Assembly: GCA_030673895.1 (NCBI GenBank)
Contig: JAUTCR010000025.1
Span: 1-64,000, forward strand
DNA length: 64,000 bases
DNA from: Verrucomicrobiota bacterium JB023
Lineage (GTDB): Bacteria; Verrucomicrobiota; Verrucomicrobiia; Verrucomicrobiales; Akkermansiaceae
Direction: 5' to 3'
Both the position numbers and the translations under genes were made by a program. Below, piece by piece: positions 7,666-14,783 of this stretch (position 1 is its first letter; every line of letters begins with the position of its first letter). The notes below the pieces were generated by a model, which was given only the letters and a program-made list of their open reading frames with translations, had not been told where the DNA came from and searched no databases.

Positions 7666-8262
7666 TCAAAAAAGATCATCAATCGCGGATCGGGCCTTGC
7701 TGATGCGTGAATCCAATTTGCCATCAGGGATGCGAGTACCTTCCAACGAAATCCAGTCGGTTTTCTGAATCCCGATATACTCAAATACCGCTTTCAAGAT
7801 GGGATATTGATAGTCTGGACTTCTTTCCGGGTTCCCCCCACGTGCCGTCAGGAAACAAGCTCGTTCATTTGAAAGCAATCCCACTGGCCCTCTTTCACCG
7901 GGGGCAATGGTGGATCCGAAGCGGACAATATGATCGATCCATGCTTTCAAGGCGGAAGGCATACCGAAGTTGTATACCGCACTGCTGATCACCACCTCGT
8001 CGGCGTCCTTCAACTCGCGGATCAGCTGATTGGACAGGACGATTCCGGGCGGAATCATCCCTTCTGGCGGTTCACCTCCGGTATAAAGTAACGCAATGGT
8101 GGCCTCATCCAAATGGGGAATCGGCTCACGGACGAGATCGCGCGTGACTACCTTCCCATTCGGGTAATGTTCCTTCCAGCGGAACTCGTAGTAATCTGCT
8201 AGACTGCGTGAGTGAGATTGCATCAACTGGGAACTGGCATCGATTCGTAAAAGCGTTTTCAT
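7666..8262 (-). CDS. azoR: FMN-dependent NADH-azoreductase (flavodoxin-fold)
   Basis: A 198-residue flavoprotein of the AzoR/NQO-like family that reduces azo compounds and quinones with NADH and FMN. The start MKTLLRIDASSQLMQSHSRS gives the flavin phosphate-binding loop. VYNFGMPSALKAWIDHIVRF is the conserved middle block and FLTARGG the later FMN contact. I chose the ATG at 8262 because the family begins there; an open extension to 8334 has no similarity. It lies immediately upstream of the ECF41 sigma factor and is a likely target or partner of that regulon. Confidence 0.9.
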   Translation of the reverse strand: MKTLLRIDASSQLMQSHSRSLADYYEFRWKEHYPNGKVVTRDLVREPIPHLDEATIALLYTGGEPPEGMIPPGIVLSNQLIRELKDADEVVISSAVYNFGMPSALKAWIDHIVRFGSTIAPGERGPVGLLSNERACFLTARGGNPERSPDYQYPILKAVFEYIGIQKTDWISLEGTRIPDGKLDSRISKARSAIDDLF

Positions 8263-8410
8263 GTCAAAGTAAGTGACGAGAGAGGATGAAGGCGTGTGAC
8301 CGCAAATGGACATTTTTTTGAATCCTGAAGCCAAGGGTGCCTTTAAGCGTTACCTCAGTGGGCTCGTCCGCTCCTTATTTTCATGAGTTTACTTCAGACC
8401 ACACGAGAAA

Positions 8411-8444
8411 AATTGAATTGAATTTTGGGGTTCCTACCCAAAAT
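8411..8444 (-). terminator. Hairpin with T-rich tail after the GNAT gene
   Basis: On the minus strand a perfect 8-bp stem (plus arms ATTTTGGG 8422-8429 and CCCAAAAT 8437-8444, 7-nt loop) lies 13 bp past the GNAT stop. It is followed by an AT-rich tract ending in TTTTT. It looks like an intrinsic terminator separating the GNAT gene from the azoreductase/ECF41 unit. Confidence 0.6.
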
Positions 8445-8456
8445 GATGTGGATCGG

Positions 8457-9053
8457 TTAGTTCGGCAACCGCAACATGGGAATCGCCGTAGGCGAAGTCC
8501 CGCTTTGAATTTCCCCAAGAGGCTGAAATCCATAGCGTTGGTAAAGGGCGATATTTCTAGGGTTCGAGGATTCGAGATAGGCCTGGCAGCCTTCATTATC
8601 ACACCTCTGAAGAGCATGGTCCAACAAGGCAGAGCCGAGCCCATGTCCTTGATACATTGGATCAACTCCAAGTAAGGGAAGGTGCCAGTGAGGCTCTTGC
8701 GGATGAAACTCCTCCATCATTTCAAACACTTTGAACAGTTCGTGGTGGCGGGACTCAGGGATGCTGCTTTCAACGAGTGAAATCATTCCTTCTTTATTTG
8801 GATGATTCTCCGGTGGCAGCCATAAGGCCACCCCGCGTGATTTTTTGGTCAGATACGCGCTACCACAAGAAAACGCCTGACCACCAAATGCCTTAATGAA
8901 TCGTGGCATGATAGCCAAATAGTCACTTGGGTCAGGCCATGTCCATCGCACCATTGGATCTGTAGCAAACGCTAAGATCAGGGTATCGATGGCAGCAGCC
9001 TCGTCGGTCATAACAGCCGGACGGATGAAGTGAGATTTTGTCATAGGACGCAT
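8457..9053 (-). CDS. GNAT-family N-acetyltransferase
   Basis: A 198-residue acetyl-CoA-dependent acyltransferase. The acetyl-CoA-binding motif A reads LLGVDPMYQGHGLGSALLDH (about residues 125-144, Q/RxxGxG/A type), and motif B has NPRNIALYQRYGFQPLGE. The long N-terminal half (about 1-115) is typical of GNATs that act on small molecules. A second Met at residue 4 is an alternative start. It directly abuts the 3' end of the broken ArsR-SRPBCC gene and was probably in the same transcript. Substrate unknown. Confidence 0.88.
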   Translation of the reverse strand: MRPMTKSHFIRPAVMTDEAAAIDTLILAFATDPMVRWTWPDPSDYLAIMPRFIKAFGGQAFSCGSAYLTKKSRGVALWLPPENHPNKEGMISLVESSIPESRHHELFKVFEMMEEFHPQEPHWHLPLLGVDPMYQGHGLGSALLDHALQRCDNEGCQAYLESSNPRNIALYQRYGFQPLGEIQSGTSPTAIPMLRLPN

Positions 9054-9810
9054 TCAATCTCCGCAGCAAATATTTATCCCCTTTCCAGTCTCAAGGAACG
9101 ATTTCAAACTTGAAAGCACCATGGGCCATCCCTTGGAGACTTTTTCTGGCATTGCTGAGGTCGCCTTAAAGTTATCGTGGACGACCGTGAGACAGACCGT
9201 TCCGTCGAGGGCTTCAATTTCATAAGAAATGCGCGAAACATCCTCTGGTTCATCAGGCTCGAACCAAGTTAGCGTGAGTTTTTTGTTGGGAATGGACTCT
9301 ACGACTTCTCCCCCGACCCAAGCCTCATCATCTTCAGTGACATGTCTCCATTCAGAACCTTTCTCCCAATCTGAGACATTTGCCATTCCTCCCCATTACT
9401 GACGTGTAAACTTTGGATCCGTGATTGCCTCCCATGTCTTCTCAGGCGTTGATCGGATATACATTTTATAGACTAATTCTGGTGCATTCATGATGTTATC
9501 TTTCTGTTGTTCAAGATCTGTTTTCAGATTGCTCAACGCCTGAAGGTGCGGAACCTCGTATTTGGCAATCCAGCGGTCGTAGATCTCGTGCAATGGCACT
9601 GGATTGAGATAGTGAAGATTTTGGCGCCAGTGCCACCTGATTGCGACCAGATTTGCCGCTTTCAGCAAAGCCAAGTGTTTGGTGGCCGCCTGTCGGGTCA
9701 TGTCAAGAAGCTGACAAAGCTCACCCAAAGTCTATCCGCCTCGCTTGTGCAGTGCGTCGAGCAACGTTCGGCGGTTGGTGTCGGGCTAATGCTTTGAATA
9801 CTTCCTTCAA
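9054..9810 (-). pseudogene. ArsR-SRPBCC fusion regulator inactivated by three lesions
   Basis: Read through its lesions, this locus encodes an ArsR-type helix-turn-helix (KEVFKALA, then TNRRTLLDALHKRGG, then TLGELCQLLDMTRQAATKHL) joined to an SRPBCC/AHSA1 ligand-binding domain. That is a known fusion type whose genes repress themselves. Lesion 1 is an extra base near 9781-9784 that shifts the frame before DTNRR. Lesion 2 is TAG at 9732-9734, where relatives have Gln in GQTLGEL. Lesion 3 is TAA at 9396-9398, where relatives have Tyr in FTRQYWGGM. Reading frames on both sides of lesions 2 and 3 are the same, so these are nonsense changes. Open pieces remain at 9396-9728 and 9054-9386. Sequencing error cannot be excluded but would need three errors. 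Confidence 0.85.
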
Positions 9811-9825
9811 GACTGATCTATTTAT

Positions 9826-9841
9826 GCAACCAAATGGTTGC
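9826..9841. promoter_or_regulatory. Perfect palindrome upstream of the ArsR-SRPBCC pseudogene (likely its operator)
   Basis: GCAACCA-AA-TGGTTGC is a perfect 7-2-7 inverted repeat 16-31 bp upstream of the remnant's first codons. Its size and position fit an ArsR-family operator. The site remains intact although the repressor gene is broken. Confidence 0.55.
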
Positions 9842-9960
9842 GCGACAAGAAAGGTTAAGTGCGCGTAGTAAACAACAGGGCTTTAAATCGTCGGGTTTGG
9901 AGGGAGGGCACGCAAAATCTTCTCAGAAGAAATCTGCTAGATCATCTAAAACGAAGTCAC

Positions 9961-10431
9961 TTATTCATCCCCGCGATAGGCAGCTTCGAGTTTCGCAATA
10001 TCAAGCTTCTTCATCGTCCAGACGGCTTGCAGCACGCGAGCCGCTTTCTCCGGCGTGGTGGGATCGAGGAATTTCGGCAAAGCGGCGGGGACGACTTGCC
10101 AGGAGAGACCGAACTTGTCGGTAACCCATCCACATTCCACCTCTTCTCCCCCTTTGGACAAGGCGGCCCAAAGCCGGTCCAACTCCTCTTGGTCGTCGCA
10201 ACTCACAGATAACGAGAATGCAGTGGTGAATCTCCAGTCCTGCCCGGCATTGAGTGCGGAGACCGGAAGACCACCGAGCTCGAATTGAACGACCAGCGGA
10301 TCGTCCGTTCCAGGATTTTTGGTGATACTGAGAATTCGGGAATTCGGGATGATGGAGGTGTAATAGCGAGCCGCTTCCTCCGCCTGATCGTTGAAGCCCA
10401 ACCAGGGCGTGACTTTGGTTTCTAGTTTCAT
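9961..10431 (-). CDS. VOC-family protein (PhnB/3-demethylubiquinone-9-like)
   Basis: A 156-residue vicinal-oxygen-chelate fold protein. The start MKLETKVTPWLGFNDQAEEA, then YYTSIIPNSRILSI and GWVTDKFGLSWQVVPAALPK, are typical of the PhnB-like branch often found with DGPF/YciI and ECF42 genes. The ATG at 10431 overlaps the stop of the upstream DoxX gene (TAATG), implying translational coupling; the longer open frame to 10521 is therefore not used. It is the last intact gene of the ECF42 operon. Enzymatic role unknown. Confidence 0.88.
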   Translation of the reverse strand: MKLETKVTPWLGFNDQAEEAARYYTSIIPNSRILSITKNPGTDDPLVVQFELGGLPVSALNAGQDWRFTTAFSLSVSCDDQEELDRLWAALSKGGEEVECGWVTDKFGLSWQVVPAALPKFLDPTTPEKAARVLQAVWTMKKLDIAKLEAAYRGDE

Positions 10432-10832
10432 TATTCTAAGGTTCTTGTTTGCGAGATTTCTGGGTGGGTCCCATGATAGCGCGATAGACCGAGGGGGTTG
10501 CGAAGTGCCAGAGCGGTCCAAACCAAGGCGCCGAGCACAATCGGGAAGTAAAAAGCATCGCCAATCCGGACATGCGTCGCAGTGGCACCTCCCAAGTAAG
10601 CCGTCACGAGAATAGCTCCAATGACGCTGAGGCGCGGGATGAGAAACAGGATGCCAATCAGAACTTCAACCATTCCAATGGTCATCATGACATTGATGTC
10701 CCACCCCATCTTCGTAAACATTTCTTCTTGGCCCTCCCAGTCGGTAAATTTGCCGCTGGCGCTAAAAATCAAGAAGGCGACAAGGACTCCACTGAGACCC
10801 CATCCTGTGATTTTTGTCTTCGATTTTCTCAT
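10431..10832 (-). CDS. DoxX-family membrane protein
   Basis: A 133-residue inner-membrane protein with four hydrophobic helices (about residues 10-28, 48-66, 70-88 and 95-113). The motif FSASGKFTDW after the first helix and MVEVLIGILFLIPR in the second are typical of DoxX/DoxD-like proteins. These are often found in redox or stress operons, and in some bacteria they form oxidoreductase complexes. It overlaps the next gene by one base at the stop/start. Its function here is not known. Confidence 0.88.
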   Translation of the reverse strand: MRKSKTKITGWGLSGVLVAFLIFSASGKFTDWEGQEEMFTKMGWDINVMMTIGMVEVLIGILFLIPRLSVIGAILVTAYLGGATATHVRIGDAFYFPIVLGALVWTALALRNPLGLSRYHGTHPEISQTRTLE

Positions 10833-10894
10833 TGTCTTGGAGGTCTATTTTTTCCGTCGGTGACCTTGCCATGTGCCAATCTCATCTCTCAAAA

Positions 10895-11275
10895 TCAACG
10901 GTCAGCAGCAGACCGCGAGACGAAATTTTGGAAGCCGCCATAGAGCATACGTTTGGAGTCAAAGGGCATTTGCTCCGGTTGGCTCATGCCTTCGATCCGG
11001 GGGTCTTTCATGACCTTGGCATTCACGATATCGCGGTGCTCACGCGACTCGTAGCTAATCCAGGCGAAGACAACAACTTCATCAGGGGCTACTGCTAGCG
11101 AGCCAGTAAAGGACGCGCCGCAGTCATCATTTTCAAGATCGTCACCAAGGCATTCCTGATAATCGAGGGCTCCGTATTCAATCCAGACCTCGCTGGCGAG
11201 TTCGGCCATTTCTTGATAGTCGTCCCAATTCTTTTTCGGAACGATGATCACAAATCCATCTGTGTAAGCTGACAT
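10895..11275 (-). CDS. DUF1428-family protein
   Basis: A 126-residue cytoplasmic protein with a dimeric alpha-beta-barrel-like fold expected for DUF1428. Family marks are YTDGFVIIVPKKNWDDYQEM at the start, ECLGDD, WISYESREHRDIVNAKVMKD and FDSKRMLYGGF. The function of the family is not established. It lies between YciI (gap 9 bp) and DoxX genes and is part of the operon controlled, by inference, by the ECF42 sigma factor. Confidence 0.92.
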   Translation of the reverse strand: MSAYTDGFVIIVPKKNWDDYQEMAELASEVWIEYGALDYQECLGDDLENDDCGASFTGSLAVAPDEVVVFAWISYESREHRDIVNAKVMKDPRIEGMSQPEQMPFDSKRMLYGGFQNFVSRSAADR

Positions 11276-11284
11276 AGCTGGTAC

Positions 11285-11680
11285 TTAGTTTGGTGTGTCT
11301 TCAGTTCTGTTTGCGGACTTGTCGCCGACTTTATCCCGCTCTGGTAGCGGAAAAACAGGCCGAATTTCTACCGTTCCTTTCTTCGCTGGGGGCAGCCGTT
11401 TGGCGATGCTAATCGCCTCGTCAAGATCCTCGACCTCAATGATAAAATATCCTCCGAGCTGCTCGGTGGTTTCCGCGAAGGGGCCATCGGTGACCTCTAC
11501 TCTTCTATCGCGCAGGCGCAAGCTGGTAGCGGTGGACACGGGGTGCAGGGGTGAGGCCGCCACATATTTCCCTTGCGCTTCGAGGTCGTCGCAGATGGCC
11601 ATGGACTCGAGCATGCAATCTTCTTGTTCTTGCTCCGTCCAAGCATCTTCGGCTCCGTAGATTAGTAACATGTATTTCAT
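11285..11680 (-). CDS. YciI-like (DGPF) protein
   Basis: A 131-residue ferredoxin-like-fold protein with the name-giving motif VTDGPFAETTEQLGGYF (about residues 63-79) and MKYMLLIYG at the start. YciI/DGPF proteins are the hallmark neighbours of ECF42 sigma factors. The enzymatic activity is unknown, although His/Asp pairs in relatives suggest catalysis. The C-terminal 25 residues are polar and probably disordered. The spacing to the upstream fusion gene is 22 bp. Confidence 0.92.
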   Translation of the reverse strand: MKYMLLIYGAEDAWTEQEQEDCMLESMAICDDLEAQGKYVAASPLHPVSTATSLRLRDRRVEVTDGPFAETTEQLGGYFIIEVEDLDEAISIAKRLPPAKKGTVEIRPVFPLPERDKVGDKSANRTEDTPN

Positions 11681-11702
11681 AAGAATTTTCTCGGGTTTGG
11701 GT

Positions 11703-12548
11703 TCAACATCCTGCTTGCTGAGGATCCGGCACCATCACCATCCAGCCGACGCCGAATTTGTCAGTTACAATACCGAAACAGGGCGACCAAAAGGTCTTCT
11801 CGAGGGGCATGATCACCTGACCCTCTTCCTCCAAAGCCGCGAAAACCCGGCAGGCTTCCTCATCGCTGGGCAGGGTGAGAGCCAGTTGGTAACTGTCTCC
11901 ACTCGTTTCTGCAGAGGCACCGCATCTGTCGGAGGCCATGATCTTGGCTGGGCCCACCGTGAACTCCGCGTGCATGATTTTGTCCGCAAAGCCCTCCGGT
12001 GCGGGTTCGGGACTTTCCGAGTAAGGCATGACGACCCCGACCTTGGCGTGTAGAACCTCTTTATAAAATGTAAGAGCTTCTTCACATCGCCCTCCGAAAA
12101 ACAGGTATGGTTCGACCTTGGCCGATTGCATCGAAATTTCTTCCCGCAGGGAGGCCTCGTGTTGACGCATCTCGCCGGTTGGATCGATTTCAGCGAAATC
12201 GGAAAGCTCATACAGCGGTCGAATCTCAATATCGGAATCTTCGATCATCGGGTTCGGACAATGCTTGACCCAGCCGATGGCCTCCTCCATGGAGTCGACC
12301 TCCCAAAGCCAGTAACCGGCGATCAACTCCTTGGTCTCAGCAAAGGGACCATCCGTGACGATCCGTTCTTCACCGCTAAAACGAACGCGCACGCCCTCGG
12401 TGCTGGGCTTGAGACCGTTCCCCGCACGCATAATTCCTTCGGCAACGAGCTCTTGATTGAATTTCCCCATCGCCTCCATTAACTCCGGTTGAGGCATCAC
12501 TCCTTCTTCCGAACTCGGAGTAGCTTTGACCATGACCATGACTTTCAT
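11703..12548 (-). CDS. YciI-VOC two-domain fusion protein
   Basis: A 281-residue protein. Residues about 1-115 are a YciI/DGPF domain (MKVMVMVKATPSSEEG, then VTDGPFAETKELIAGYWLW). Residues about 140-280 are a PhnB-type VOC domain (EPYLFFGGRCEEALTFYKEV, then GIVTDKFGVGWMVMVPD). The two domain types also occur as separate genes further down the same operon, so this looks like a fusion of partners that work together. It is the first gene after the sigma factor. No frameshift is seen at the junction. The function is unknown. Confidence 0.9.
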   Translation of the reverse strand: MKVMVMVKATPSSEEGVMPQPELMEAMGKFNQELVAEGIMRAGNGLKPSTEGVRVRFSGEERIVTDGPFAETKELIAGYWLWEVDSMEEAIGWVKHCPNPMIEDSDIEIRPLYELSDFAEIDPTGEMRQHEASLREEISMQSAKVEPYLFFGGRCEEALTFYKEVLHAKVGVVMPYSESPEPAPEGFADKIMHAEFTVGPAKIMASDRCGASAETSGDSYQLALTLPSDEEACRVFAALEEEGQVIMPLEKTFWSPCFGIVTDKFGVGWMVMVPDPQQAGC

Positions 12549-12676
12549 TAAAAATCTCTATTTTGCTGTTTTTGTCAGATTCACTCGACGCTGAAACCGT
12601 CGAGCGAGATCCTCTTTCACCTCCTAGTCGTTTACTCAGCCTCCCGTTCGACACGATAGGCCAATTTTTTTGGCAA

Positions 12677-13915
12677 TCAGGTGAGCGATGCGATGCGGCG
12701 CTCCAAGAGACGGCGCTCGGGAGCTTGTTTGGCCAATGTCAAAGCGTGTTGGAAAGCCTCCCGGGCTTCGCTCACCCTTCCCAGCCGTCGCAACAACTCC
12801 CCTCGCGCCGAATACGCCAAATGGTAATTTTCTAAACCTCCTTCACGCAGCAGCCGATCCACTAGATCCAGTCCAATTGTGATCCCATCAGACATCGCGA
12901 TAGCAATAGCGCGATTCAACCTAATCACCGATGTGGGCTGAATCTGAACCAGTACATTATAAAGGGCCACAATTTGCGCCCAGTCCGTCTCCTCCGGCGT
13001 CTGTGCCTCAGCATGAACGGCTGCAATGGCCGCTTGTACCGAATAGAAACCAATTTCCCGCATCTCTAGCCCCTCCGAAACAAGTCGGCGGCCTTCCCCA
13101 ATCAAAGCCTGATCCCAGAGCTGGCGATCCTGGTCTTCCAACAACACAATATCGCCCTGCGCATCCGTCCGCGCCAATCTCCTCGATTCGTGAAGCAACA
13201 TGAGCGCGAGCAAACCTTTCACCTCAGAATTTGAAATGAGACCAGCGAGAATTCTGGCCAGCCGAATCGCTTCCTGAGACAGCTCCGCTCGCAGCGCTGA
13301 ATCGCCTGTCGAGGTAGAATAACCCTCGTTGAAGACAAGATAGATCACAGATAGAACGGCATCCAAGCGCTCGGGAAGGGCCTCGGCATTAGGAATGACG
13401 AAAGGGATTTTTGCCGCCAGAATCTTCGCTTTCCCACGCACAATGCGCTGAGCCATGGTCGCCGTAGGCACCAAGAAGGCACTGGCAATCTCTTCCGTAG
13501 TCAGGCCACAGACCTCGCGCAGCGTAAGCGGTACCTGCACTTTCCGGTCAATCGCCGGATGACAGCAGGTGAAAATCAGCCTCAATTGATCGTCTTCGAT
13601 GTCCCGCTTCGCAAAGGAAAGGTTAGCGGACTGGATGTCATCGATGCGACGCTGCACCTCTGGTTCCAGCTCATCACGCCGCGCACGCTTGCGAATGGCA
13701 TCAATCGCCTTGAATCGTCCCGTGGATATGAGCCATGCCACTGGATTTTGCGGAATTCCATTGCGCTCCCATGAGGTGACCGCTGCCACAAAAGCCTCCT
13801 GCGTCGCTTCCTCTGCCAGATCGAGGTCCCCTAATATCCGCACCAAGGTGGCGAGAACCTTCCCCGACTCCTCCCGATAGATCTGGTCGATTTGAGTGTT
13901 GGTCCCTGACGACAT
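12677..13915 (-). CDS. ECF42-type RNA polymerase sigma factor with TPR-like C-terminal extension
   Basis: A 412-residue sigma-70-family protein of the DUF6596/ECF42 group. The sigma2 domain (about 10-80) includes LDLAEEATQEAFVAA. The sigma4 domain (about 115-180) includes LTLREVCGLTTEEIASAFLV. The long helical extension (about 185-410) has VIYLVFNEGYS, RAIAIA and a C-terminal tetratricopeptide-like ARGELLRRLGRVSEAREAFQ. This extension is required for activity in studied ECF42 proteins, which lack an anti-sigma factor. The ATG of MSSGTNTQ (13915) matches family starts; the frame extends to 14017 without similarity. It heads the YciI/VOC/DoxX operon. Confidence 0.93.
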   Translation of the reverse strand: MSSGTNTQIDQIYREESGKVLATLVRILGDLDLAEEATQEAFVAAVTSWERNGIPQNPVAWLISTGRFKAIDAIRKRARRDELEPEVQRRIDDIQSANLSFAKRDIEDDQLRLIFTCCHPAIDRKVQVPLTLREVCGLTTEEIASAFLVPTATMAQRIVRGKAKILAAKIPFVIPNAEALPERLDAVLSVIYLVFNEGYSTSTGDSALRAELSQEAIRLARILAGLISNSEVKGLLALMLLHESRRLARTDAQGDIVLLEDQDRQLWDQALIGEGRRLVSEGLEMREIGFYSVQAAIAAVHAEAQTPEETDWAQIVALYNVLVQIQPTSVIRLNRAIAIAMSDGITIGLDLVDRLLREGGLENYHLAYSARGELLRRLGRVSEAREAFQHALTLAKQAPERRLLERRIASLT

Positions 13916-14444
13916 GGAATTGACATTGCTAACGGGAGAAACTCGCATCGAGAAAATTGTCAACCGGTGGATTCCTGTCCTTGGTTCAACGATATGACAG
14001 CGTTGTATGGCGCTCATTTAAGCCCCTATTTCACTGAAATTGAATGACGAAATGCCGACCGAGGTCCGATTGTAATTCGTGACGAAAACACCCTAGGAAG
14101 TGCGATAATTACTTGGACCAAGCCTTAAGCAAATGAAGACTGAAGCCATGAAAGGCCGTAAGCGCTATACCGAGCGTGGCGGAGCCCGCTCCCTTTCTCA
14201 AACAATTGCTTCCTTCTGTTCGAGTTCGAGAGGAGTAATCTGGATATCGAAGAAATTCACAGGATCTACTCTCCTTGAGCTCGTCTGAGCACCCAAAGCC
14301 GTCTTCAAGCAGCAAATCTAGTATTATGGCTGAGTGGTGTCCGTATTTGAAGAACAGCAAGTGAGTTACAACTGGGGTTACAAGCTGCAGATCCTAAGCT
14401 TGCCAAATCTCTGTAAGTCGCTAATATAGAATACCTGAGAGAGA
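13916..14444. other. Gap between the ECF42 operon and tRNA-Cys
   Basis: About 530 bp of AT-richer sequence. It must hold the ECF42 promoter. An open frame on the minus strand (14109-14360) has no recognisable motif and a composition like non-coding DNA. No transposase or integrase fragment was recognised. Confidence 0.5.
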
Positions 14445-14521
14445 TGGAGGCGGCGGGCGGATTCGAACCGCCGAATACAGGTTTTGCAAACCCGCGCCTT
14501 AGACCACTTGGCCACGCCGCC
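14445..14521 (-). tRNA. tRNA-Cys (anticodon GCA), CCA encoded
   Basis: On the minus strand the gene folds as a standard cloverleaf. The acceptor arms GGCGGCG and CGCCGCC pair fully and the D-stem is GCC/GGC. The anticodon stem CGGGT/ACCTG closes the loop TTGCAAA, giving anticodon GCA. The T-stem GGCGG/CCGCC closes TTCGAAT. The discriminator base is U, the identity base for tRNA-Cys, followed by a genomic CCA at plus positions 14445-14447. The 3' end faces the accessory region. Confidence 0.95.
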
Positions 14522-14783
14522 GTTGTTTCTTTGCGAAACTTCCCTCGCTTGCGCGCGGGGCGGGATGATTACTGGTCGTGGGGTGTCCTGTCAATGCTGC
14601 TTCGAGACAGATTGTCACAAATCGAGCATTTTGAGGAGGCAGCTTGCTTGAGGTCGCTTTTGCTCTCGGCAATGGCCGGAAATTGTCTGAAGGCCGAGCG
14701 CGCTGGTTTTCGCCCAATACACGATGATTCGCGGCAAACAAAACTCGTGCGCGTGAGGCGGGCCACGTTAAGGTGCGCGCGGA

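Noticed and set aside
14109-14360. An 83-codon minus-strand frame between ECF42 and tRNA-Cys
   Set aside because: No motif, no ribosome site, composition like non-coding DNA.
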